Source: Tessaracoccus sp. OH4464_COT-324 (lineage in GTDB: Bacteria > Actinomycetota > Actinomycetes > Propionibacteriales > Propionibacteriaceae). From it: a stretch of DNA of 64,000 nt. Both the position numbers and the translations under genes were made by a program. Location of the stretch: assembly GCF_003932855.1 (NCBI RefSeq), contig NZ_RQYZ01000009.1, positions 21,887 to 85,886 on the forward strand, given 5' to 3'. Of this stretch, positions 32,940 through 40,677 are shown in pieces. Each line of letters starts with the position of its first letter. Positions within the stretch are counted from its first letter, which is position 1. The notes under the pieces are model-generated. The model saw nothing but the letters and a program-made list of their open reading frames with translations. It did not search any database and was not told the DNA's origin.

Positions 32940-34006
32940 TAGAAAACGTAATTTACGCAGCTGCTGGGGTATACCCGCCTGTTATTAGCCCTGAATCGTT
33001 CGATGCGAGAAGTCGGAAATATGCTGAACTGGCTAGCGTGTCGGCAGACCTCAGCCACGACCTGCGCTCCGCCGTGCAGACTGTACTACGTAAAAACGAA
33101 GGGCCGACGGTAGATGCATTTTATCAGCGTATGCAGGGTGCGGGTTCCGCTCTTCATCAATTCGAGAGGATCAGCGAACGAGCGGCTGCTGCCTCTGACG
33201 CATTTGAAGAGATAGCCCGTCTACTGTCCGACACGCGCTCCAAGATGCAGGCACGAGCCAAAGAGGCGGCGCACGTGATCATGATGCTGCTGCGAACCAT
33301 GGACTATACCACTAAGCCCAAGGTGAGGTTCATTCTGGAGACGGCTCAAGAAGACCTTCGGCGTCTTGAAAACAAAGCCGCAGCGAAAGCGTCATGGCTG
33401 ATCTACTCCGCCTATCCTCCCGGGCTGATAGATATCTCTCGACAGCGGCCGAACGAATCCTTGACCCCTCAAGTCGAGTCCACCTGGGACAGCTTGTCTG
33501 ATGAACAGAAAGAGAGAATTCTCCGCCTGCTGGCCGAAGATTATGCGAAGCAGCATGGGATTAAGGTGCCGCCGATTGAAATAGTGCCATCGGATAAGGC
33601 GTTTTTCGTGACGGAAACGGTAACTTCTGATGGAGAGAAAGAAAAGACGCTGGCTCCCTACAGGGGTCTATGGGAGGGCGGTGTCCTCAAGATCAATCGT
33701 GATAGCCTTAAGGACGCTGTTGCCATGAACGTTATCATCCATGAAATGACCCATGCTGTACAGCACGAAGCCAACAGACTCGTCGAGGGTAGACGCTTTT
33801 GGCCGGCCGGGCCGACGGATTTCCGCAGGCTTGGTCTGACTCCCGAGGAAGCGGAAAGGCTCTACGAGTCCAGCAAGCAATACCGTAACTCCGGGGAGTA
33901 CTACGGCCGAGCCCCGGTTGAGATTGACGCTGGGCGTGCGACGAACGAGTTTTCTGACGACCTCACGGTGGCCAAGCTGAAGGAATATGTGCGCCGTGTC
34001 AGCTGA
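32936..34006 (+). CDS. Helical WXG-like N-terminus with C-terminal HExxH zincin domain
   Basis: 356 residues. Residues 20-155 are long helices like the N-terminal part of LXG/WXG secreted proteins. After a linker, residues 185-345 hold a metallopeptidase-like domain with NVIIHEMTHAVQHEANRL (HEMTH at 269-273) and, 56 residues later, APVEIDAGRATNEF, where E329 is the likely third zinc ligand. No signal peptide, so export, if any, would be through a type VII-like route with the small partner encoded just upstream. It resembles polymorphic-toxin-style peptidases in layout. The stop lies 11 bases inside the next gene. Target unknown. Confidence 0.75.
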   Translation: MIENVIYAAAGVYPPVISPESFDARSRKYAELASVSADLSHDLRSAVQTVLRKNEGPTVDAFYQRMQGAGSALHQFERISERAAAASDAFEEIARLLSDTRSKMQARAKEAAHVIMMLLRTMDYTTKPKVRFILETAQEDLRRLENKAAAKASWLIYSAYPPGLIDISRQRPNESLTPQVESTWDSLSDEQKERILRLLAEDYAKQHGIKVPPIEIVPSDKAFFVTETVTSDGEKEKTLAPYRGLWEGGVLKINRDSLKDAVAMNVIIHEMTHAVQHEANRLVEGRRFWPAGPTDFRRLGLTPEEAERLYESSKQYRNSGEYYGRAPVEIDAGRATNEFSDDLTVAKLKEYVRRVS

Positions 34007-35183
34007 TTTTTCTCGTCGGTGGTTGTTGGCCGGTGGGGCGCTGAGCCTAGCCGGTTGCGTGGATTCTTCAGGGCTGTCCTCGGGGGATGGTTCCGCTGCG
34101 GTTGAGCAGTGGACGGCCACTTCTCCTTCCTCTGTGCCTGAGATGCCGAAGGTTCCGAGGGTGAGTGGCTGTGAACTGAGCTCGTCTGGCTCCGGAGGCT
34201 ACGGTTTGTGTGGAACCTCCGACAGCTTCGACATCATCACCGATGCTGTGTATATGTCTGGGCTGTATGTTTCGCCCGATGGAGCCTGGGTCGCTACGGG
34301 GCATCAGGGGAGGATGTATGTGTGGAACTCGACGACAGGGCAAGTATCTTTCGATGCGGGTTATATTCCGTTTGTAGAGTTTGCAGCTTGGAGCGTGGAT
34401 AGCGCGGAGTTTGTGGTTGCGGACTGTAAGAATATTCGCCGTTATGATGCGGCCTGCGGTGGCTATTTCGGTAGCTATTCTGGGCACGTAGCCAAGCAGG
34501 TCAGCCATTTCATGACGCTGGTGCGCGACGGTAAGTTCACCCCGGATGGCACGAGGCTGTTGACCTTGGGGGCGGATAATACTATTCGGGCCTGGTCGGT
34601 CGCCAGCGGGCGGCAGATTGGTCAGGCTAAGCCAGATAGAACGGGTCACTCCTTCCTGCTGGCTCCAGACGGAACGCGCGCTACGCTGATCCACCAGGAA
34701 TTGGACGAAGAGGGCAACACGCGGAGCCGGTATCAGCGGTCGTTCGACCCGAACACGCTGTTGCCGACCGGGGACTGGGAGGAAACCACCGACAGGTGGC
34801 TTTCCCGTTTCCTGGGCGACGACAAGCTGCTTTGGGAAAGTAAAGAGGGCGCTTTTGTGACCAATCTGGATGGGGGAGATGAACAGGCTCTGCTCCCTGA
34901 CGACAAAGAGTGGGGCTGGTTCGGTTACTCTGCATCGACCGACAATTTCCTCATTTCTTTCAGGTCTGCCGGCGTCGCTATCGTCAGCCTGGATGGCCGC
35001 CGGGTGATCATCCCCAATCCTGAGGATGAGGGGAAGTACACGATAAGCTATTTCTTTAGCACGGGAGAGTTCAGTCCGGACGGTTCGATTGTTTACCTTG
35101 TGCATCCGATAACGGGCCCGGCCGCCTACGACGCGGCGACCGGCGAGAAGCGGCTGCAATTCGAGACCCCGGCGAGTGAGTGA
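33996..35183 (+). CDS. Tat-type lipoprotein with beta-propeller domain (first paralogue)
   Basis: 395 residues from GTG 33996. The N-terminus VSADFSRRWLLAGGALSLAGC has a twin-arginine SRRWLL and a lipobox SLAGC, so it should be exported folded by Tat and lipidated. The body has WD40/PQQ-like repeats such as GLYVSPDGAWVATGHQGRMY, GKFTPDGTRLLTLGADNTIR and EFSPDGSIVYLVHPI. GTG 33996 is chosen because it aligns with the paralogue's GTG at 35454; an ATG at 33987 gives three extra residues. It starts inside the metallopeptidase gene, so it belongs to the same transcript and might bind or neutralise that protein. Confidence 0.8.
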   Translation: MSADFSRRWLLAGGALSLAGCVDSSGLSSGDGSAAVEQWTATSPSSVPEMPKVPRVSGCELSSSGSGGYGLCGTSDSFDIITDAVYMSGLYVSPDGAWVATGHQGRMYVWNSTTGQVSFDAGYIPFVEFAAWSVDSAEFVVADCKNIRRYDAACGGYFGSYSGHVAKQVSHFMTLVRDGKFTPDGTRLLTLGADNTIRAWSVASGRQIGQAKPDRTGHSFLLAPDGTRATLIHQELDEEGNTRSRYQRSFDPNTLLPTGDWEETTDRWLSRFLGDDKLLWESKEGAFVTNLDGGDEQALLPDDKEWGWFGYSASTDNFLISFRSAGVAIVSLDGRRVIIPNPEDEGKYTISYFFSTGEFSPDGSIVYLVHPITGPAAYDAATGEKRLQFETPASE

Positions 35184-35243
35184 GACCGACGTTGATGACT
35201 AATGCTACGCCTGAACCGAGGCGGCCAGCCTTGATCTGCTAGG

Positions 35244-35278
35244 GGCGCCCGCACCTCGTCGCACGCGGTGCGGGCGCC
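35244..35278 (+). terminator. Hairpin between the two lipoprotein paralogues
   Basis: GGCGCCCGCACC (35244-35255) and GGTGCGGGCGCC (35267-35278) form a perfect 12-bp G/C stem with an 11-base loop, 60 bases after the first paralogue's stop. There is no U-tract, as is common in actinobacteria. It would separate the second paralogue from the operon. Confidence 0.7.
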
Positions 35279-35453
35279 GCCTGGGGGGTAAGGCTGGGAA
35301 TCATCACTTATTCCGGGCCGAAGGCACAGGCCGGTGACCCAAGCTGGAGTTATCCTGGCTTTGACGGCGTTTGCCTTGTCGTCACGGAACCGCGGTGAGT
35401 ATCCCGTCGCGGTTGCCTAGTGTGTCGGTATTTGATTTTGAGAGGTTTTTATC

Positions 35454-36641
35454 GTGTCGGCGCTTTTTTCTCGCAGGTGGTTGCTTGCTGGCGGGGCGTT
35501 GGGCCTCGCTGGTTGCTGGGATTCTTCTCTAGTATCGGAGGATAGCTCCACTGCGGTTGAGCAGTGGACGGCCACTTCTCCGTCCTCTGTTTCTGAGTTG
35601 CCGAAGGTCCCGAGGATTGCTGAATGTGACCCGCGTTCGGTGGGTTCCGAGGGTGATCATTTTTGCCGGACTGTTGGGAGTTTCGACATCATCACCGATG
35701 CTTCGTATGCACCTGAACTGCTTGTTTCGCCCGATGGGTCCTGGGTTGCAGCGGAGTACCAAGGGAAGATGTATGTGTGGGACTCCACGACAGGACGGGT
35801 GTCCTTCGACGTGGGTTCCGTCCCATTCGTCGGCTTTGAGGCATGGAGCGTGGATAGCGCGGAGTTTGTTGTAGCCGACTGTAAGGAGATCCGTCGTTAC
35901 GACGTGGCGTGCGGCGGCTACTTCGGCGGTTATGCGGGGCACGTAGCCAAGCAGGTCGACCACTTCATGGTGCTGGTGCGCGACGGTAAGTTCACCCCGG
36001 ACGGCACCAGGCTGCTGACGCTGGGCGCGGATGGCACGATTCGTGCCTGGTCCGTCGCCAGCGGACGCCAGATTGGTGACGCAAAGCCCGACCGGCCAGG
36101 AGACTTTCTTCTGCTGGCTCCAAGCGGATCGTATGCGATGCTGGTGCGCCGAAAGCGCGACGAGAACGGGGCATGGCAGGGTACCGACTACCGGCTGTTC
36201 GACCCCAACACCCTGCTGCCCACCGGAGACTGGCAAAAGGCTCCCGAAGAATGGCCGCGCGGTTTCCTCGGCGAGAGAAGGGCGATTTGGGACGGGGAGA
36301 GCGGAGTCGTTGCTGCCAGCGTGGACGATCCCCGGGGCGAGGCGCTGCCGCCCGAGGAGAAAAGCGCCCACCTTCTCGCGGTTTCGGCCCCGAGCGAAAG
36401 CTATGTCGTCGGGCTGCCCGCCACATCTGAAGCCGCCATCGTCCGAGCCGATGGGCAAATCACGATGATTTCGGCGGTGCCCGCCGAGGACGGCCAGAGC
36501 GTGATCTACGACTTCGCGGGCGGCGGGTTCAGCCCCGACAGTTCGATTGTTTACCTCGTGCATCCGATAGCGGGCCTGGCCGCCTACGACGCCGCGACGG
36601 GCGAGAAGCGGCTGCAATTCGAGACCCCGGCGAACAGCTGA
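35454..36641 (+). CDS. Tat-type lipoprotein with beta-propeller domain (second paralogue)
   Basis: 395 residues, the same length as its upstream paralogue. N-terminus VSALFSRRWLLAGGALGLAGC shows the twin arginines and lipobox. Shared blocks include WTATSPSSV, AWSVDSAEFVVADCK, HVAKQV, VRDGKFTPDGTRLLTLGAD, IRAWSVASGRQIG and YDAATGEKRLQFETPA; the middle third (about 220-320) is the most different. G/C content is higher than in the first copy's beginning. It has its own upstream region after a hairpin. Function unknown; divergence of the middle with conserved ends suggests changing ligand specificity. Confidence 0.8.
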   Translation: MSALFSRRWLLAGGALGLAGCWDSSLVSEDSSTAVEQWTATSPSSVSELPKVPRIAECDPRSVGSEGDHFCRTVGSFDIITDASYAPELLVSPDGSWVAAEYQGKMYVWDSTTGRVSFDVGSVPFVGFEAWSVDSAEFVVADCKEIRRYDVACGGYFGGYAGHVAKQVDHFMVLVRDGKFTPDGTRLLTLGADGTIRAWSVASGRQIGDAKPDRPGDFLLLAPSGSYAMLVRRKRDENGAWQGTDYRLFDPNTLLPTGDWQKAPEEWPRGFLGERRAIWDGESGVVAASVDDPRGEALPPEEKSAHLLAVSAPSESYVVGLPATSEAAIVRADGQITMISAVPAEDGQSVIYDFAGGGFSPDSSIVYLVHPIAGLAAYDAATGEKRLQFETPANS

Positions 36642-36650
36642 CTGGAGCCT

Positions 36651-36711
36651 GCCAGCCGCAGCACGGCTGCGCAGCAGGTTCCGCTGCGCAGCCGGCGGTC
36701 TTGCGGCTGGC
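36651..36711. repeat. Nested inverted repeats after the lipoprotein pair
   Basis: Outer arms GCCAGCCGCA (36651-36660) and TGCGGCTGGC (36702-36711) are perfectly complementary, and within them CGGCTGCGCAGC (36664-36675) pairs perfectly with GCTGCGCAGCCG (36683-36694) around a 7-base loop. The 61 bases could fold as one long interrupted hairpin 10 bases after the lipoprotein stop. It may be a terminator, but the nested design is unusual. Confidence 0.7.
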
Positions 36712-36855
36712 GTGCCCAATCCCGGGTGGGTCCCGGAGCGAAACTCGCCCTTGGCCGTCGGGCGCGGAGAGATGGAACCGACGGCTCCCGGGCCGACGCC
36801 CGGGTCGTCGGTCCAACTCCGAAAATTGATCGCCACTCGGTGTTATCATCGCTCT

Positions 36856-37236
36856 ATGGCGATTGAAGAATCCGAGGCTGAGTTCCACGGCCTGGACGAG
36901 GGTAACGCCCACGCGCTGCTGTTCCACGCGCTCTCCGAGCCGACGCGGCTCGCGATCCTGCAACACCTCGCCACCGGCGAGCACAGAGTGCGCGACCTCG
37001 TCGAGCACATGCACCTGGCGCAGTCGACGGTGAGCAAGCACCTCGCCTGCCTCAGGGACTGCGGCCTGGTCAACCACCGCGCCGAGGGGCGGTCCTCCTG
37101 GTTTTCCCTGGCCCACCCCGAGCTGCTGGCCGCCCTGCTGGGCAACTCCGCCGCGCTGCTCGCGGCTTCCGGCCGGACGCTGTCGCTCGGAGAACACGAG
37201 CTGCGGGCGGCCATGCTCACCAAGGACGAGCCATGA
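36856..37236 (+). CDS. ArsR/SmtB family metal-sensing repressor, CmtR-like
   Basis: 126 residues with an ArsR winged helix: HALSEPTRLAILQHLATGEH, recognition helix LAQSTVSKHLACLRDCGLV. C65 and C69 (CLRDC) in that helix match the two helix cysteines of the Cd/Pb sensor CmtR; CmtR's third cysteine in the C-terminal tail is absent here. It should release DNA when the metal binds. TATCAT (36844-36849) ends 6 bases before ATG 36856, so the message is leaderless. The stop overlaps the CDF exporter gene by 4 bases, so it most likely controls that exporter. Confidence 0.88.
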   Translation: MAIEESEAEFHGLDEGNAHALLFHALSEPTRLAILQHLATGEHRVRDLVEHMHLAQSTVSKHLACLRDCGLVNHRAEGRSSWFSLAHPELLAALLGNSAALLAASGRTLSLGEHELRAAMLTKDEP

Positions 37237-38186
37237 GCCACGCCCACAGCCACGCCCACGCGCACCTGCCCGGCCACACGGCCACCGACGTCGGCGCACG
37301 TCGGCGACTGCTCGTCGCCTTCTGCCTCGCGGCTGTCATCGTGCTCGCCCAGACGGTGGGCAGCATCGTCACCGGCAGCCTGGCGCTGCTCACCGACACC
37401 GCGCACGCCCTGGCGGATGCCTCGGGGCTGCTCGTGGCGCTGATCGCGGCCAACATGATGCTGCGCCCGCCCAGCAGCCGACGCACCTGGGGTTTCGCGC
37501 GGATCGAGGTGATAGCTGCGCTCGGCCAGTCGGTTCTGCTGCTGGTGGTTGGGCTGTACGCCGCCGTCGAAGGGGTGCACCGCCTGTTCGAGCCCGCGGA
37601 GGTGCCGCCTACGGAGCTGCTCGTCTTTGGCGTCGTCGGCCTGCTCGCCAACCTGGCGGGCGTCGCGGTACTCGCGTCCCACCGCAGCGCCAACTTCAAC
37701 ATGCGCGCCGCCTTCCTGGAGGTGCTGAACGACGCGCTCGGCTCGGTGGGGGTCATCGTCGCTGCTGCGGTGATGCACTACACCGGCTTCCATCGTGCCG
37801 ACACCATCGCCGCGCTCTTCATCGCCGCGCTGATCGTTCCGCGAGCCTTCCGCCTGCTTCGCCAGACCCTGAGCGTCCTGATGGAGTTCGCACCGCCCGG
37901 GGTCGACCTCGACGAGGTGCGCCGCCACATCCTGGCGCTGGAACACGTCAAGGAGGTGCACGACCTGCACGCCTCGACGATCGGCACCGGGATGGCGGTG
38001 CTGTCCGCCCACGTCGTCGTGCAGGACGAATGCTTCGTCTCCGGCCACGCCCCGCACATACTGGAGCGGATCACCCAATGCGTGGCCGAGCACTTCCCGG
38101 TGGCCTTCCACCACGCGACGATCCAACTCGAAACCTCCGCGCAGCGGGCGCGGGGGTCGGAGGGGCATCCGGCATGCCTAGGATGA
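37233..38186 (+). CDS. Cation diffusion facilitator (CDF) family metal exporter
   Basis: 317 residues with six membrane helices and a C-terminal cytoplasmic domain. The N-terminus is His-rich (SHAHSHAHAHLPGH). In helix 2 the metal site is LTDTAHALAD (H58, D62). In helix 5 the usual His-x-x-x-Asp is ExxxD instead (LEVLNDALGS, E163, D167). It exports divalent cations, usually Zn or Cd, in exchange for protons. The substitution may change specificity. Cotranscribed with the CmtR-like repressor. The stop lies 4 bases before the next start. Confidence 0.9.
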   Translation: MSHAHSHAHAHLPGHTATDVGARRRLLVAFCLAAVIVLAQTVGSIVTGSLALLTDTAHALADASGLLVALIAANMMLRPPSSRRTWGFARIEVIAALGQSVLLLVVGLYAAVEGVHRLFEPAEVPPTELLVFGVVGLLANLAGVAVLASHRSANFNMRAAFLEVLNDALGSVGVIVAAAVMHYTGFHRADTIAALFIAALIVPRAFRLLRQTLSVLMEFAPPGVDLDEVRRHILALEHVKEVHDLHASTIGTGMAVLSAHVVVQDECFVSGHAPHILERITQCVAEHFPVAFHHATIQLETSAQRARGSEGHPACLG

Positions 38187-38190
38187 GCGC

Positions 38191-38658
38191 ATGAGGATTC
38201 CTCCCGTGGCCCTGTTTGCTGCGGCGGCCGCGGCCCAGGCGAAGCTGCCCCGCCGCGCGCGGCGGCACCCGGTCCCGACGGCGCTGGCTGCGGGGCTCGC
38301 GCTGGCGTCGGCCGGGCTCGGTTTGGCGGCCGTGGCCCGGTTCCGCGCGGCCGGCACCACCGTCGATCCGGTCGACGTGGAGCGCAGCAGCCGGCTCGTG
38401 CAGGACGGCCCGAACTCACTGACTCGAAACCCGATGTACGTCGCGCTCGCGGTGCTGCTCGCGGCCCACGCGCTGTGGCGACGGGCGGCGTGGGCCGCGC
38501 TGCCCGTCGCCGTGTTCGTGTTCGCCATCGACCGCTGGCAGATCCCGGCGGAGGAGGCAGCGCTGCGGGCCCGCTTCGGTGCAGCCTTCGACGACTACTG
38601 CTCCCGCGTGCCCCGCTGGCTTGGGCTTCCGGAACCGCCTGGCCGGAGCCGGACATGA
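38191..38658 (+). CDS. Isoprenylcysteine methyltransferase (ICMT/PEMT) family membrane protein
   Basis: 155 residues with about three membrane segments and the conserved tract LVQDGPNSLTRNPMYVALAV, then IPAEEAALRARFGAAFDDYC, the SAM-binding C-terminal pattern RNPxY...EE..L...FG..Y. Bacterial members act on small lipids, thiols or unknown substrates. TAGGAT (38179-38184) lies within the CDF 3' end, 6 bases before ATG, so it may have its own leaderless promoter besides readthrough. Confidence 0.85.
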   Translation: MRIPPVALFAAAAAAQAKLPRRARRHPVPTALAAGLALASAGLGLAAVARFRAAGTTVDPVDVERSSRLVQDGPNSLTRNPMYVALAVLLAAHALWRRAAWAALPVAVFVFAIDRWQIPAEEAALRARFGAAFDDYCSRVPRWLGLPEPPGRSRT

Positions 38659-39359
38659 CAGCCGACGGCGGCGCGGGCCGCGCGGAGGGCGCCGAGGAAG
38701 ACGAGCGCCCCGGCCTGACGGCGGCGCTCGGCGCCGGTGCGGCCGGCGCGGCGGTGGTGCTGTTCATCCTGCTGCGGATCATGGCGGTGGCGCACTGGGA
38801 CTGGTTTGTTGCCGGTGAGGTCGCGGACTCGATGGACTTCTCCGACCTGCTCGGTGTCGTGCTAGGCACCCTGTTTGGGCGGCCCCACCTCACCGCGGTC
38901 GGGGTGATGTGCGTCGCGCCGCTCGCGCTGGCCGACCTGTACTGGTACGTTCGCCGACACCGGCGGGCCACCATCGGTCGGCTCCTTCTGGTGGCTTTCC
39001 TGGCGGCGGCGGTTTTTGCGCTCACGACCACGCTCGGCATCGTGTGGTTGCCCGTCGGCATAGCGTTCCTCACCGCGATCGTCGGCGCGCTCAGCGTGTG
39101 GTGGATGCGTGGCGCGACGGACGTGGTGCACCGGCTGTTCCGGCTCACCGGCGGCGTCGCGCTGGTGCTCACGTTTGCGTTCTCCGCGCTGGTGGACACC
39201 CCGTGGCAGCTGCGCGAACACATCGAGATGGAGCAGGGCATCATTGATGGGTATGTCCTGGAGGTGACGCCGGGCTTCGTCCGGGTACTCACCGAGGAGC
39301 CGCGCGAGGTCAAGTTTCTGCTCACGAGCCAGATAAAGTCGCGCACGATCGTCGAGTGA
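38655..39359 (+). CDS. Hypothetical membrane protein
   Basis: 234 residues from ATG 38655, overlapping the preceding stop (ATGA). About four hydrophobic helices, for example LLLVAFLAAAVFALTTTLGI and LTGGVALVLTFAFSALVDTP, follow an acidic N-terminus (TADGGAGRAEGAEEDERPG); a short hydrophilic C-terminal part (VLEVTPGFVRVLTEEPREVK) would face one side of the membrane. I do not recognise the family. Coupled to the ICMT-like gene. Confidence 0.7.
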   Translation: MTADGGAGRAEGAEEDERPGLTAALGAGAAGAAVVLFILLRIMAVAHWDWFVAGEVADSMDFSDLLGVVLGTLFGRPHLTAVGVMCVAPLALADLYWYVRRHRRATIGRLLLVAFLAAAVFALTTTLGIVWLPVGIAFLTAIVGALSVWWMRGATDVVHRLFRLTGGVALVLTFAFSALVDTPWQLREHIEMEQGIIDGYVLEVTPGFVRVLTEEPREVKFLLTSQIKSRTIVE

Positions 39360-39459
39360 ATTGGGGGCAATGGTCGCGAAAAGCCGACCGACCTTGCCCT
39401 ACCTGACCCCGACGTGTGGTTGAGTAGGCCTTACCTTGTCTCCTAGCCGAGGAGGTCAG

Positions 39460-40461
39460 ATGCGCCTCAACCGTGTGCTTGCCGCCCTGGTCTTGGCTGC
39501 GACGCCGCTGTCGCTCGCCACCGCCCACGCCTCACCCGCTCCCGCCCCGCTGCAGCGGGTGCTGCCCGCCGACGACCAGGGGGCGGAGGCCTTCGAACAA
39601 ATCATCCTGAACGAGCTGAACCGGCTCCGGAGCCAGCACGGCCTGCAGCCGATGGCGCGCTACGTCGAACTCGACGTGGTGGCCGAGGACTGGTCGAAGT
39701 CGATGGCCGCCGAGGGGGCGATCGGTCACCGGCCGCAGTTCGCCGACAAATACCCCGACGGCTGGACTCAGGCCGCGGAGAACGTCGCTGCGCGCACCGG
39801 CGGCGGCGACATCGGTGCCAAGATCTTCAGCCAGTGGGCCAACTCGCCCGGGCACCTGGCGAACATGCTCAATCCGGAGCTGAACTCCGTCGGCATCGGC
39901 CTGGCATTCGACTCCGCCACCGGCGCCTGGTATGCCACCCAGAACTTCGCCTCCTATCCCGAGCAGGCCGGGCTGACCCCCGCGAAGTCGGCATCCCGGC
40001 CCGCCAACCCGCCCGCGACGGAGGCCCCCGTCAACCGTGACCAGGCGCCCCAGGCGCAACGGGTCGTCCGCCCGAAGAGCCCCAAGAAGCGGGCAACGGA
40101 GTCCGCCTCGCCGGCCCAGCCGACCGCTCAGCCGGAGGATACCGCCGTCGAGGCGCCCCAGCTGGACGCTGCCACCCCCGAGCCGCAGCCCGAAGCCGTG
40201 GCACCCGCCCCGCAGCCACCCACCCCAGCCGCGCCCGCGACCGAGGAGCAACGCAACCAGAGCGTCGCCATGGCGCAACCCCAGCAGCCCGCCCCCGCCC
40301 AGCCTGCGCAACCGGTCAAGGGTGAGTCTGCTGGTATGGCCGGCAGCTGGCTGGCCATCGCCAGCATCGCCAGCGTCACCGCAGGCGTCGTCGCTGTCAC
40401 GTTGGCCACGGTTTACCTGCGGCGGCAGCGGACGGTGGCGGCCCCGCGTCGAGGGTTTTGA
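39460..40461 (+). CDS. Secreted CAP-domain protein with Pro/Ala-rich stalk and C-terminal membrane anchor
   Basis: 333 residues. Signal peptide to about residue 26 (LVLAATPLSLATAHASPAPA), CAP/SCP domain (about 45-170) with LNELNRLRSQHGLQPMARY, GAIGHRPQFADKYPDGW, AENVAARTGGGD and SPGHLANMLNPELNSVGIGL, then a Pro/Ala/Glu/Gln-rich stalk of about 110 residues and a C-terminal helix (WLAIASIASVTAGVVAVTLA) with basic tail RRQR. Bacterial CAP proteins bind surface ligands or lipids; a catalytic role is not established. A strong SD GGAGG (39451-39455) supports the start. No sortase LPxTG is seen. Confidence 0.88.
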   Translation: MRLNRVLAALVLAATPLSLATAHASPAPAPLQRVLPADDQGAEAFEQIILNELNRLRSQHGLQPMARYVELDVVAEDWSKSMAAEGAIGHRPQFADKYPDGWTQAAENVAARTGGGDIGAKIFSQWANSPGHLANMLNPELNSVGIGLAFDSATGAWYATQNFASYPEQAGLTPAKSASRPANPPATEAPVNRDQAPQAQRVVRPKSPKKRATESASPAQPTAQPEDTAVEAPQLDAATPEPQPEAVAPAPQPPTPAAPATEEQRNQSVAMAQPQQPAPAQPAQPVKGESAGMAGSWLAIASIASVTAGVVAVTLATVYLRRQRTVAAPRRGF

Positions 40462-40677
40462 GAGGGCGTCGCGAAGTTCCTGCCGGGCCGCGGAAACCGC
40501 ATCAGGTGAGCGGGCCCTCAGCGTCCTGGCCCGTGCGTACCGACGCGGGAGAAGCCGTTGAGGGGCCCGCGAGCCGGTCGGTCATGCCCCGCCAGGGCAG
40601 TGCATCCGCGACGCGCCCCAGTCGAGCGGCTGCTCCGGCTTGACGGGACAGGGGGGCCAGCGCAATACAATCCCCGT

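Noticed and set aside
37778..39370. 530-codon open frame on the minus strand
   Set aside because: Antisense to the CDF exporter, ICMT and membrane protein genes; Ser/Arg/Pro-rich shadow with no domain.
39421..39440. Possible second iron box before the CAP gene
   Set aside because: Only about 11 of 19 positions match the DtxR consensus and the half-sites are broken.
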